Part shown: positions 1-11,584 of the stretch, piece by piece | Layout of the letters: every line of letters begins with the position of its first letter | How positions within the stretch are numbered: position 1 is the stretch's first letter | Origin: Candolleomyces eurysporus | Lineage: Eukaryota; Basidiomycota; Agaricomycetes; Agaricales; Psathyrellaceae | DNA: 57,744 nucleotides | Direction: 5' to 3' | Assembly (NCBI GenBank): GCA_027579435.1 | Contig: JANBPK010000961.1 | Span: 1 to 57,744 of the forward strand | Position numbers and translations under genes: made by a program | The notes under the pieces: model-generated | The model's database searches: none | Told to the model about the DNA's origin: nothing | The model's input: the letters and a program-made list of their open reading frames with translations, nothing else

Positions 1-697
1 CGAATTGATCCGAGTTTTGGGTGCTTGGCTCCACCAAGCCATACTACTTCGCTACTCTGCTGACTCTTTCTTTCTCTTGGCTATGAACAGGCTGACTGAG
101 CTTCGGGTTGATGACCACATAAGCTTTAGTCGCACTTTCCAGTTTTCCAAGCAGGTTCACGAACTTCGGATTAGCTGTCTGATATTGATCACTGCTTCCG
201 TTCCTTCCAATTCGGGTCACGTCAACGCTTATTGACTTAGCGGATCGCTCATCAATTCTCGAAGCCACTGGCTGCTTCGTGAAGTCTTCTGCTTAGCGAA
301 TGTCAGGGCGAATTCCCTTGGAATGTGCACAACTCCCTCTAGCATTGTACCTCGCCAGGTCAGGCATGCTAGTTAGACTTCGAATAGTATGACTGCGTTT
401 CGGATACATTCGCGAGACCTTTGTGAACTTAAAGTGTCATCGCAGAACCGTCTTACTCAACGTTCTTTCGTGCTCTAGGGCGTCTGCTTAGTTGACAGTC
501 AGGAATAACTCCAACTCTTATATTTCCCGTCCTTCAAGAAGATCTCTTTAGTTATCTATGTCGGTTCGCAAACTTTACGAATAGATTCGCGAATTTGAGA
601 GGGTGTCTACACAGACAGCGTATCAACGGCTGGAGAGAAGTCCTTTAGGAGAGCAATAGGGGAGCTGCCGACTTGGAAGTCGCCTCCTTGCTCGCAG
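1..697. other. No recognisable gene
   Basis: Short open stretches exist on both strands (5-235 plus, 44-268 minus) but neither shows a known motif, a convincing start or splice sites. The region lies upstream of a copia-type pol fragment in the same direction, so it may be decayed element sequence, but I cannot align it to integrase. Confidence 0.4.
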
Positions 698-1265
698 ATG
701 CAATTGAAAGGGGATCCCGGCCCCAGTTCTGCTGCTCGCAAGAGCCCTATAAGGGAAGGTGTGCATCCTCCAGAGTCAGAGACAAAGCGAGTGAAGAGGC
801 AGCGGAAGAACCCCGAGACCGGGGGATACTCGACGGCAACAAGTTGCGCTTCAACCCCTCACAAAAGTGAGGAGGAGGAGGTCGAGGAGCTGCTCAGGGA
901 GATACAGCAGAAGGGCAAGGAGCGTGCAACTCTTGCCGGGCTGTGCCAGGATGGGGGAGTAGATTTTTTCGATTATCTGCTAGCCCAGGCAGTTCCCAGC
1001 GTGGAAATCGAGAAACTTCCCGATAACAAAAGTCCAAGAGAATGGACCTTTCGAGACATTCTTCGACTACCTGAGTTGGAACAAAGGGAATGGAGACTAG
1101 CAATGGCAGATGAGATTGATGCTCTCAAAAACCACAAAGTCTTTGAACTCGTCAAACTACCACATGGTAGAAAGACCATCAAAGGCAGATGGGTCTTTGA
1201 TATCAAATCGGATGGTCGCAAACGCACTCGATTTGTCGCCAAAGGTTTCTCTCAAGTTGCTGGGG
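698..1265 (+). pseudogene. Ty1/copia reverse transcriptase fragment (5' part of RT)
   Basis: The frame shows a Lys/Arg/Glu-rich linker followed by the start of a copia-type reverse transcriptase: WRLAMADEIDALKNHKVFEL, then RWVFDIKSDG and FVAKGFSQV, the usual order of the first RVT_2 blocks. It stops after the GFSQV block (about 1260), where GGCTCACCC-rich sequence of another element begins. The catalytic YVDD-like block, the RNase H domain and any flanking LTR are absent. It differs from the complete copia element at 46-52 kb in its RT residues, so it is a different family. It must be non-functional. The remainder was probably displaced by the long-TIR insertion or lost; I do not see the missing RT part on the far side. 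Confidence 0.8.
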
Positions 1266-1289
1266 CAAATGGCTCACCCAGTAAAGCTT

Positions 1290-1385
1290 GGTGAATGAGC
1301 CACTTGGTTCAAGTGGGTGAGCCACCTAGCTTAAGTGGGTGAGCCACTCAGCTCAAGTGGGTGAGCCACCCAACTTGTCTGGTAC
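1290..1385. repeat. Left subterminal repeat array (GTGGGTGAGCCAC)
   Basis: Three to four close copies of AAGTGGGTGAGCCACC, spaced about 25-30 bp, followed by an inverted copy (GGCTCACCCACTT). Such arrays usually serve as transposase binding sites in cut-and-paste elements; that role is inference here. Confidence 0.7.
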
Positions 1386-3067
1386 ATGGCTCACCCACTT
1401 GTCTTGGCATTTTGATGCCATCAATATGAAATCAAAAATCAAGATCTAAGCTGCTCAAAAGCCAGTATCTAGATTTATGACATCATTGATGGTACCTGTA
1501 CCTGATTAGCATATGATGTCATGATTTGCATAATGTCATGATCTGTAAAATTCATTTAGATAAGAGTCCAAACTAATGTTTGCTATACTATCCTTAGTTC
1601 TTGGCTGATAAGAATGGTTTGGGTATCATTAGAAAGCTAAAATTAATTCAAATCCAACTGGAGCAGTGAGACAGCACTGTCATTTTTCCCTGGATTGGAA
1701 ACTGGCAAAAACCACCCAATTTCTCAAAAATATGCCCAAATCTGATTTTCTTTCTGCTCTATAGTATGCTGTTGCAAACTGGTTTTTAATGCTGACTTCA
1801 AATATATTTTGGAGGTCATTGTGGTCCTTTAAACATCTATATCTCACTTTTATTCTCTTCTATTATCATTCAAATCAGGAATTTTATTTTATTCAAAGAA
1901 GAGAATTTGTGGGGTAAAATGCTTTCTTCTTTCTGAGTTTTTGCTTATAGAACTATGAATTCAAGCTTTTGTGTACCTCCAAATGATACCTAATCAGTCA
2001 GCTAGCTGCAATATGCCAATGGTATATGACATTATAAAGTAATTGTGGTGCAAAGCTAAAATAAGATAATTTAAAATTTACTGGTCCATATAGGAAAGCT
2101 ACATTTCAGGTAAAGGTATATTTGAACTGACCTTTTTTGCTACTGCTCAATGCAAAAAACCCTACAAAGATTGGTGGAATACTTCTGAAGTTATGAATAA
2201 AATGGGTGTTAATGCACATCATAATATCATAAACACATTGATGTTAAATCAACTTGGTACATCAGATACAATTTCACTCATATCTCACTCAAATCTCCTC
2301 TGTTTCTCTTCAAGTAAAGGTTATTTTGTCCATTCAGCAAATTCAATTGTGATTGAAAGCTCCATTCGCTATTCTGTGTATTTTCAGACCTTAAATATTG
2401 AAAAAAGGATCTATTTATGCATCTGANGAGACATTTGCCATTTACTTTACATCTGGGATGTTTTTTTGGTTCTAAGGTCTATAAAAGGACAGAATAATGA
2501 CTATAATTGCTCTTTAGCATTGGTACATCTGTTGTCTGTAACAAATTCATGCATTACTTCTGCTTTGTCCAACAGAGAGGCTATGCAGTAGTTTCAATTC
2601 ACAGCTTGTGAATCAGCACAATTTCAAATATAAAGAGAGCCTCAAATAGCATGTGTGAGTCCTTCAATTGCTTTGCATGATAAATTGTGTCTATATGAAT
2701 CTACTCTTTCTTAGATAAATTCAGTCATATTGTTCATTTTATGGTCCAGAAAAAAAAGGTGGTATTGTATCGCTATCGGATTTGGATTCTGCTCAATTTT
2801 AGCTTTCAAATGATACCCAAATTGTTCTTATCGGCCAAGAAATCAAGAAAATACAAGGCAAACATTAGTTTAATTTCTTATCTAAATGAAGTCTGCAGAT
2901 TATGACATCATGCAAATCATGACATCACATGCAAATCAGGTACAGGTACCATCAATGACATCACAAGCACAGGTACCATCAATGATGTCATAAATCTAGA
3001 TACCAACTCTCTAATAGCTTATAACTTGATCTCAGATTTTATATTGATGGCATCAAAATACCAAGCC

Positions 3068-3375
3068 AAGTGGGTGAGCCACCAGGGCCTAGTGGGTGAG
3101 CCCCCAGAGTATAGTGGTGAGCCACCTCAATGAACTGTCTGACCAAAGAAGGTTAGCCATTAGCTTTGCTAAGTTATTAATGCCAGGACCCCAGACACTG
3201 GCTCATAGTGGCTCACAAGTGGCTCATAAGTGGTTCACAAGTGGCTCTATATGGCTCTTATGGCTCATGTAAATAATGAGCNAGGGTGAGCCAATAGTGG
3301 ATGAGCCAGGTGGCTCAGCATACCTTAAGGTAGAGTGGCTCACCAATATTCACCCACCTTGGAGGTGGGTTGAGC
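3068..3375. repeat. Right subterminal repeat array (GTGAGCCAC / GTGGCTCA)
   Basis: Direct copies of AGTGGGTGAGCC at 3069-3125 are followed by many GTGGCTCA units in the opposite orientation at 3205-3350. They match the motif at the left end of the same element. One N lies at about 3282. Confidence 0.65.
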
Positions 3376-3923
3376 CAGGTGACTGAGGTGCTTCTTTGAT
3401 ACTACCGGGAAATTGGGTAGTGGCAGCTGCCTACCTCAGAAAACCCCTGGGGCCTGTCTGTCAGTTACACACCAGACAACCCCGGCAGCCGCTGTGTAAT
3501 ACAAAGGGACCTTGTTTAATGCAGCCCCTGGGGCTAGACCGTTAAACACAGGACTTAAGCAATGCGGGCTGGTGCATAAAGTATGGGTGTATGTGACTGC
3601 CATATGTGGACCTTGAGCTTTTTGACTTTCACCATCTGTGCAAGAGCTTGCATTGTGCTCGATACTTGTTGCAGGGCTGATGAAGGGACGTGAGTGGCGC
3701 CCTTGATTTTTGTTTTTTTCTTGGCATTTGAAGGCTGATTTCTGCCCATCGAGATGATGAGTAGCAGAGCAAGAAGTGATGTAAGAGACTGCAGAACGGA
3801 GAGAAGAGAGACGGATGCGGTTGTTAGCTGTTTTTGTTTAGTTGCATGCAGCACTACAAATATAGTGAATTCATACACACACTAGACTTCCACTTCAATG
3901 TCTTGCATCCATAAACTCAAAGA
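3376..3923. other. No supported gene
   Basis: A 107-codon minus-strand frame (3555-3878) with a hydrophobic N-terminal half and a Lys-rich stretch exists, but it has no recognised motif, intron pattern or neighbour support. I do not call it. Confidence 0.35.
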
Positions 3924-4664
3924 ATGGGCCGAAGGGTCAAGTACCATATGCAAGAAGAATGCAGAGGAGCGTGCCATAAACACCACTCAGGGAAGGCATT
4001 GACACCAGGGTTTGCCCCCTTGACTTGATTACCACATATTAACGCTCACACTTGTTTTCTCAGGTTCAAGGAGGCACGACGTGCAAAAAATCGCAGGGCC
4101 TATGCGAAACGTAAAACTGTTGTCATCCCAGAACCTTTGGACATTGTGCTTGCCCTAGCATCAACTGAAATTGTGGAGTACAAGTACGAGCACCTCTTTG
4201 CCCACTACTCAGTCATTGGAGACCCGCTGGAACTTGCCAACATTACCCTGACCAACACTGACTTTCAGAAGATGAGTGGCTGCCCACCGTATCCTGCTCA
4301 TATTCTCAATCTCAATTCATTTGAGAAGGACTGGCCAATAATCTTGGCCATGATACAAGGCTATGCCACAAGAATGTATGTTTTGGACCAGACCACTTTG
4401 ATGAAGCGTGCAGTTGATGGTGATCAGGCATCCCTCTCCTCTGAGCTCTCTAAAGTGTACTCCATCTTGATGGCAGATTGGAAAATCTTTGGAGATACCG
4501 TACGAGACAATCCCCATGACCTCCCCACAGAATTCCTTGCCCATCAGGGCCGGCTTTGGACCTCTTGGCACCTTACGTGGCTGGTCAATGATATAGGCTG
4601 TTTAGCAGAAGGAGTGGAAGTGTTTCTTGCTGCTTTGGAAGAACGAATTAGAGCTTTCAAGTGA
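3924..4664 (+). CDS. Hypothetical transposon-associated protein with basic N-terminal motif
   Basis: The second exon (4064-4664) follows a good acceptor (TTTTCTCAG) and starts with a very basic run, EARRAKNRRAYAKRK, then about 180 residues without a known fold. A likely first exon begins at the ATG at 3924 with MGRRVKYHMQEECR, a start I recall in multi-copy mushroom proteins in which the same basic run follows a few residues later. The donor of the intron between them is unclear, so the gene may be broken there. The basic segment suggests nucleic-acid binding or nuclear targeting. It lies 1.3 kb upstream of a transposase gene on the same strand and may belong to the same element. Function unknown. 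Confidence 0.5.
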
Positions 4665-5936
4665 AAGTTGATGCATTAATGTTTATTTTTATGTACAGAG
4701 GTGGATTCTCTGCAATTTTGGACAGTCTGAGAGCGCCTCTATTCTACACAATTACGAGCTAACAGATTACAAGTGCAAGCAAGAAATCATCATTTCACTC
4801 TGAACAAGGTTAGATCAGTCGGGAGGAACTGGATAGCTCCATACTGACTCCCGCAAATAATTGTCAGCAAAACTAAAGGGAAACAGACTTCACTGGGGCT
4901 CACAATACACGCAAGATCGAGCCTCAGGTCAAAAGCAGGGAGATCAAAGTGGTGGGTCTGTCAAATAAATGAACTGACTGTGATGCATTAACAATCTTGT
5001 TGGAAACGGAGGGGATAGATTGCATTACTACTTGTAAGATGGCTGTTTCGCTAACCGGAACCGCTTCCTGCATTGGAAAGTGAAATTCAGGGGAGGTATG
5101 GAGGAGACACCTAGTTGATGCCTGCTCATTCAGAAATTTAGGACGCACACCTAGCTGATGCCTGCTCATTCGGTAATTTATCAATGACAGGGGGAGACCT
5201 CTTTTCCTCTTCCCACAACCTAGGCAACAACAAGTGGGGCTAGCATGGGTGGCATGATTGCACAACTCTTTGATTACTTTTTCTGTCAGAACACCGCCAA
5301 CAATGCTGTCCCACCTCCTCTGTCAACGGTGCCCTACAGGCAATTGCGTCATCGTGACGTGCCCAACTCCGTCCTGGACCTGGTATTCTGTGGCACACCT
5401 TGGGCAAACTTCGAGGTCTCCAAGCACGACTTGCAAGTTGCAAACACCTTGTGCCAGGCTCGAGACTCGGTTCTCTCTGTACAAGGTGCTCTTGTTACAC
5501 AGCCAGACACTGAATCCTTGCACAGAAATCCACAGCCCCAGTATCCACCAAGATGCCACGCAGATGTCCAAAGTTGGTCCATATTTGATCCTGAGGAGAG
5601 AATCATGATGCTCTCCTCAGAATTGTCATAGAGTACTCCTCTTCATATCCACAGTAACAATACCTTCAATGAAGATGAGGCTCTCTCCTCCTGTTATCCA
5701 CTGAGGAACTTAGTGATTTCAAGAGTGTTTATGATCTCCTCTTTGGGTTAGTGGTCACGCGTTTGGCGCGACGAACGCTCGTGTCACGTCGTTGACTGTT
5801 CATACAGCTGGTGACCGGTGCCAACCTCTTATATCGCTGGACTGCGCGCTTCTCCCCCTCTCTTTTGCTCTCCCTTTCCCTGCCTCCCGCCAATACTCGA
5901 CCATCACAACCGCCTTCACAGAACATTTGGGCTGTC
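4665..5936. other. Upstream region of the transposase gene, no firm gene
   Basis: Two short direct copies (CACACCTAG(T/C)TGATGCCTGCTCATTC type) lie at about 5105-5175. Between 5245 and 5631 both strands are open in several frames for 80-128 codons, but none shows a motif I recognise. The stretch 5640-5936 is pyrimidine-rich on the plus strand, as expected upstream of a fungal start codon. Confidence 0.4.
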
Positions 5937-8900
5937 ATGGAATCTTCCACAAAAGGAACCATCAATGAGCATGGTGCACCCCACTCAAATTCCGTCTTAA
6001 CAGCAAATGCTGACAGCCCACGATTACCGCCTTTTCTCCTCCAGTTTGGCTGCCAGTCCAAACACCCAATGGCAGACGCCTCTACCAATGTGTCGTCTGT
6101 CCCAATCTTCAACCACAGGAGAAGAGGAATCAGGCAAAACATAAGAAGACACTTACACATCACGACAATGAACTCAAGGCTGAGCTTCAACGTGCTATCC
6201 CCAAAGGCGCCCCCAGCGATGATTTCTGTGTCATTGGTTGAGAATGGCGCAATTTCTCTCCTCCACAGCATCGCATATCCAGCCAATTCAGCAGGCTCTT
6301 GTCTGCCTACTCCACCACCCCCTCCACCTGCTCCAATCATGAGTTGGAATTTAGACAAAGATTTTGTCATGCCTCCAATGATGGAGGAGCAAGAGGCTGA
6401 GGAGGCACGAAACCTTGCTTGCAAATGGATGGACTGTTTAGTTCTATCTGACTCTGACAATTCCATCACTGGCGAGGCTCCAGAGGACAGCGAGAGTAAC
6501 AATGGTGAAGCTCAAGACAACAGCAATGGCAAGAGGTCAGGTTCAGGTATTCTTTTTTTTTTTCCTTTCCACATTACTGTATTGTCTAACATATCATTTA
6601 GAGAATTTTTATCCAACAGTTGATCACAAAACCCCCTGCCGGCGCTTGGAAGACCTCTTAGGGTGCAACCCAGATTGGTTCCCTTGGCCTGATCGACTCG
6701 TGCGTTATACCTCCCCCTTCTGCCCTACATTTCTGACAAGATGCAGACATGTACCCTTGATATATTAGCTCACCTTCCACGGTCTGTCTTCTCTCGCAAA
6801 CAGATGGACCTCTTCTTGTGGCTCCTCAAGGTGAATGGAGTGGCGCAGTGTCCTTCAACGTGCAGCACCAACCACTTCTTTGACGCTATTCAAAGCCTCT
6901 GCGGTATTGAGAGTATACCATATGATGGAGCACTTGGGCATCAATACTACATGAATAGCCTCGCTCAGATTCTTGCTCAGGTGAGTAAATTTATACATTA
7001 TTTCTTCTATGTCAAGCTCAACATCTAATTTAGGAGATGAGTAACCCCAATGTTTGCCCTAAGCTTCATTTCCTTCCTGAAGACAGTGGTGCACACCTCT
7101 CAGAAGCACGCCAGGCCTCACGCTGGCTTCATGAACTCCCACCAGAGCTTACCACACTGTGTGTGCGCATAGGCTTGCAGGAATCTTTTACGTTTNGAGC
7201 CTGCGCTCTTGACCGGTAATTGGTTTGTGGTGCCCCTTTGATGGTTCATGGCCAATGGCCATATCCATGCCCAGTGCTGGGATCTGGAGCCTGTGGAAAC
7301 ATTTGATGGCCTGCTATGGCGATCTGTCACTGCGCCTGTGCGTATCGTTCAGGATGATGAGTTCCTGAAACCCATTCCTGACCTCAACCGTGATATGGTT
7401 GAGCACCCCAAGTTGTTTGGCTTCTTGCCACCGCTCGACATCAAAGGTAAGTAACTAACCCCACTGTTTTCTCTTGTGATGCTGAAAATCTTTTTTTTAG
7501 CACTTTACAATCCCATGGAACATGCCAGTCGCAAATGGACTTATTCCTCTGCAGCTGGAAACCCCTGGCATACAAAGGCAAAGGGAGCTTGCATTTTCGC
7601 ATTTCCTATTTGGTTATACTGCAACGACACTTTGGGGAATCTTTCAAAAAAATGGAATGCCCACAACAGCTTTCTGTTTACACCTGCTGGATTACCTCGA
7701 GAGGAGGTGCAAAGGGAGTATAATGTGCATTTTCTTTGTACATCGAACTCTGCTCCGCCTCTGGAGATGCTTGATGGAATTGTTGAACAGCTTGAGTGAG
7801 TCGACACTCATGTTTGCTCAAGCTTCTTGCTAACCATATACTATATTGCAGAACAGCGCAGCATGATGGGATCTGGGCATGGGATTGCCATTTGAATGAG
7901 CCAGTTCTCATTTTCCCTGTAGTCCTTGCGCTATTGGGTGATAACCCAATGCAAAGTGAACTGGCATCACATATTGGGCTATGTAGTCGCAAGTTCTGCC
8001 GAGCTTGTCATGTTGAGGGGCTGAAAGGTTTCTGGGTGCCAGGAGTTGGCGATGACGATTCTGAATATGATGACAATGAAGATCTCAAAAGTGTGGCGGG
8101 TGATGTCAGCGTAGAATCTGCCAATAGCAGATCAAACTCCTCCAGCCTTTCTCGTGGGGTTTGCCGTGTCCACAAGGCTGCAGTGGAAGGATTAGAGACC
8201 ATATGAAGCAAGCTTTCAAGCTTCATATGGGTAGCTATCCTTTTGTTATCTTGGTTGATACATTCTTATACTTCAGCATAGCCGGGGCGCTCACAACACC
8301 GTGATGAAACAGTAGCACAGCTTTGAAGTTATTTTGAAGATGCGAGTCGTGTGGGAACTCAGACAAAGATCAAGAAGGCTCGAACAAGCACAGGCGTCAA
8401 AGACACATTTAAGCTGCATTTCCTTGAAGATATCTTCAAGTCGTACAAGAGTCATAAAACCGACGCTACAAAAACTGCGGCCCTCAAAGCAAAACTCTCC
8501 TCACTCCCACAAGATCCCACAATGATGATGAACCCTATTTGGTGGGTCAAAGGTGTGTCGACTGTTTAAAGTCTGTTGATGTCCCTGATCCATTTTTGCT
8601 TTGATACAGGGCTGGACGCTCACTCCAATACGCCCGTCGAAATTCTTCACGTCGTCTTACTTGGCTTTGTGAAGTATTTTTGGCGGGATGCGATCAAGAA
8701 TCAACTCAAGGACAAGGAATCAAAGAAGGAGCTACTTGCGACCAGGCTATCGTGCCTGGACGTTAGCAGGCTTGGTATCTCGCCACTGGCTGGGCATACT
8801 TTGGTGCAGTACTCTGGTTCCTTGGTTGGCCATGACTTCCGAGCAATTGCTCAAGTTGCACCATTTGTTTTGAAGGACCTCGTTACTCCAGAGTGCTACA

Positions 8901-10633
8901 AGACTTGGATAAGTCTCTCAAAGCTTGTCCCTCTTGTCTGGCGGCTGGAGATTGAGGATCTTGATTTGTACTTGGTGTGTATACACCTTCTATAAGTTTA
9001 ATGGTCTTAGCTCAACAAGTACAATCAGGCATCATTGAAACACAAAATTGAGCAGTTTCTGATATGTGCTGCCTGCTGGAGTGGGGCTTGGTTTAACAAG
9101 CCTAAATTCCATATCCTCATGCACCTTCCAGATCATATATGGCAATTTGGGCCTGCTATCCTTTTCGCTACCAAAGCCTTCAAGTCCTTCAATGCTGTAA
9201 TCCGTGCCAAAAGTGTTCATTCCAACCGCCAAGCTCCCTCCCGCAACATTGCTCGAGCTTTTGCCCATGGTAACTGAGTCCGCCATCTGCTCAGCAAGGG
9301 ACTATTTCCACAGCTCACACCGGAGTGTGTCCAGCAGTCGTCTGGCCAGAAATGGACCTTACACCAACCCGCCTTTTCTCATGAACGCAAGAACTGGCAA
9401 TCAATTGGTGCAGGGGTTATCAACCTTCTTTCAAGACCGTCTGCTGTTCAATCGTACTTGGGACTGGGATCAGGTACCAAGGCAGCAGGTTTGTTTGTTA
9501 TACCTTGTACCATACAGCAGCTTATTTGGTTTTGTTCAGGTCCAACGTGTGTTCGGGATCCCAAGAAATCGAAAGTACCCACCAAATATGCTCGCCTTCA
9601 GCTGGGTCATCTATTTCCTGGTGGCGCTGACCCAGAAGATGAGTTTTGGCCATGTACTGCTTGCACCCTGCCACTCGGTGATAAGTGTTGAGTATTGGAT
9701 TTTGTTGTTGCAACCAATCAGCATAGCCGGTACATTGCAGAGGTGGTCGAAATTGTGCAGTGCAAGAACAGTTGGTCATCGGAACCGGATGCCGTTCTCT
9801 TACGCCATTATACTTTGGATCCACTGCCAAATGTGTATGGAATGCCTTATCTCTGTACAACGGATTTCTGGACAATGGCACCCATTTCAGTGAGTCGTTA
9901 GCATCTATCAAAATCTTACATTAATTAATGACTATTCTTTTATTTCCAAGGCTCTGTCGTGCACGGTCAATGTTCAACATGCCTGCCACTGTGGTTTTTT
10001 ATGTGTTTGTTCAATAAGCGCATCTTAAGCAAATCAGGTGCAAGGAATGCATTTGTTTACAGTTTGTGTTTAATGTGTCTACATTGGACACATATTAAGC
10101 AAAGTTTTAGTGGTGGCAGAGGGAGGCCAGACACATGCAATGCAAATTTGAATTTGCCCAGCTTGAACATTTGTATTGCAGATTGTAGACAAAGTCAACC
10201 CTTGCATTTGGTTTGCTTAAAATGTGCTCTTTGAACAAACACATCAAAAACCACAGTGTGCTTTGACCTTGGTTGCAATACTTCAGGCACTGTGCCTGTT
10301 CAACAGGAGTGAGTGGCAACCTCCCAAACACAAGCCAAGGTCGTTCATAAGGGTCCCCTCAACTGTTGCCTTTTGAACACGGCCCAAATGCGCGATGCTC
10401 GGTTTCTTCAACCATTCCACCAGCCTACCGCATGCCTGTGTTTGGAGGGCGAACTTCAACAGAGTGCAGAAGCTATGTATGCCCTGCGTTGCCCCGGGAA
10501 CCTATCTTCTGTATCAACTCCAACCCCACTTGCCATTCGACCCCCACCGAGTTCAACCCACACACAGGCACTAATTACAGTCCAAGCACCAGTTCCCAAT
10601 CGTCTCAATGTTCTCTGCAGAGACATTCCTTAA
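5937..10633 (+). pseudogene. Decayed Tnp2/CMC-like transposase of a basidiomycete DNA transposon
   Basis: At least eight exons are joined by short GT-AG introns (6547-6601, 6700-6740, 6981-7033, 7447-7500, 7796-7851, 8553-8609, 8975-9028, with more near 9490-9540 and 9895-9950). The protein runs from a Pro-rich N-terminus with MEEQEAEEARNLACKWMDC, through TLDILAHLPRS and FLWLLKVNGV, a middle block with GNLSKKWNAHNSF and FLCTSNSAPPLEMLDGI, a Cys-rich patch (CSRKFCRACHVEG), then NTPVEILHVVLLGFVKY and FNAVIRAKSVHSNRQAPSR, to VNVQHAC and LNTAQMRDA near the end. I recall this block order from multi-copy mushroom transposases often labelled Tnp2-like. It is dead: in-frame TGA codons at 7239, 9275, 9689 and 10310, a surplus N at 7196, and a MITE in the last exon. 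The exon after 8206 also needs a frame change. Confidence 0.75.
9987..10258. mobile_element. CACTA-type MITE inserted in the transposase pseudogene
   Basis: The 272-bp insert begins CACTGTGGTTTTT and ends with the inverse AAAAACCACAGTG; the inverted ends continue imperfectly for about 50 bp (ATGTGTTTGTTCAA on both sides). The 3-bp TGC at 9984-9986 is repeated at 10259-10261. A CAC terminus with a 3-bp duplication fits CACTA/CMC non-autonomous elements. Removing the insert and one TGC joins VNVQHAC to FDLGCNTSGTVP in one frame, so the insertion site is exact. It has no coding capacity. Confidence 0.9.
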
Positions 10634-10693
10634 ACTGTGATACTTTGTGGGCTTGTATCGTGCACAACATCAACAATACAATCTACTGATTCT

Positions 10694-11482
10694 CTACAGA
10701 TTGCGGTCACACTCAAACGCATGCAACCTGTCCTGCATCCGTCGAAGATCACCTTGCATCATCATCAGCACACGGTTTTCCATCCTTGCCATGTCACCCC
10801 TCGTGTTGTTTCTATTTGCCTCATTTGTGTCCAAGCACGCCCTCAAACGCTCAAGCTCAGCTTCGTTTGCCTGGATCCGAGCCTGTTGAATGGCTATCTC
10901 CTCTTGCGCTTCTTTTTTTTTGGTGCAATGCTTCCCCCAGGGCATCGAGAAATGAGTTGCATTGACTCTCTTGTAGGCTGCGCAGCTGGTAAATGAGGTT
11001 CCATTCAAGCTCAGAGAGGTGATGACTTGAAAGGTGACGACTTGGATGAGGCTCAGTAGCTGGTGGTGCCTGCAATCGGGCACCTACAGTAGCACGAGTG
11101 CGTGTTACCATGACCCCAGCGGGTATAGTGAAACCACCATCTGCGGCAACAGGCTCGAACAGCAAAAAGGGGTCCACTGAGAGAGACAATGTAAGTTTGG
11201 GTCCTTTTTGACAAATTTGTCTGTAAACTTACGCGCTTTTGCTTTTGGTTGCAGATTAACATCCATCAGACTCTGTGGAAAGAGAATACAAGCTGGGGAA
11301 TTGTCCTCATCCTCGTCCCTCTCAAGAAATGTGATCGATATCTCTTCTTTCACCATGGGGGGCAGGTCGTCCTTGTTCATTGTGGGGGGTTTCAAACAAA
11401 AGGTGAGCCTGCGAATCTGGATGCAACCTCTTCCCACTCCTGACGCGATCACAGAATTGCGGAACACCCCCTTTTGGGCCAT
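10694..11482 (-). pseudogene. Coiled-coil hypothetical protein of the transposon cluster, frameshifted
   Basis: Read on the minus strand, an acidic N-terminal exon (around KDDLPPMVKEEISITF) is joined through a GT-AG intron (11177-11232) to a second exon with LSELEWNLIYQLRSLQ. A long helical, heptad-like region rich in Glu, Arg and Leu follows (ANEAELERLRACLDTNEA, then RMENRVLMMMQGDLRRMQ), which looks like a coiled coil. The frame changes inside a 9-base A run (plus 10913-10921); with eight A's the whole second exon is one frame, so this is either a real frameshift or a sequencing slip. It ends 61 bp after, and converges on, the transposase pseudogene; its start lies about 100 bp from that of the divergent gene at 11585. 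The position suggests an accessory product of the same element; function unknown. Confidence 0.55.
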
Positions 11483-11584
11483 TCAAAAATATGAACAAAC
11501 TGTCGATTTTTCATAAGACCCGCACCTCTGGTCGGCTGTGTCTCCGGAGATTCAGCTGCAATGAATTGATTGAGTTTTGGGTCT

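Larger units (their letters stand above)
1269..3375. mobile_element. Non-autonomous DNA element with long imperfect terminal inverted repeats
   Basis: The two ends mirror each other. The left side (about 1390-1660) has blocks such as TTTTGATGCCATCAATAT, TGATGGTACCTGTACCTGAT and GGGTATCATTAGAAAGC. Their reverse complements recur in the same inverted order at about 2785-3070. Outside these arms are arrays of GTGGGTGAGCCAC-type subterminal repeats (1290-1385 and 3068-3375). The AT-rich core has no supported coding sequence; a 77-codon open frame at 2193-2426 has no motif. Outermost TGGCTCA and TGAGCCA suggest the ends, but no clean target duplication was found, so the limits are approximate. Subterminal repeat arrays resemble those of CACTA or hAT elements; the superfamily is unproven. 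Confidence 0.65.

Noticed and set aside
5245..5631. Overlapping open frames of 82-128 codons on both strands
   Set aside because: No frame stands out by motif, start context or splice sites, so no gene is called.
5729..6502. 257-codon open frame on the minus strand
   Set aside because: It is antisense to the first exon of the transposase pseudogene, whose plus-strand reading joins recognisable exons through good splice sites. The minus frame has a Gly run and low complexity only.
5937..10633. Assignment of the transposase to the Kyakuja-Dileera-Zisupton family
   Set aside because: The block order fits the Tnp2/CMC-like mushroom proteins I remember, and the nested MITE has CACTA-type ends; KDZ hallmark blocks were not recognised. 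The assignment still needs a profile search.
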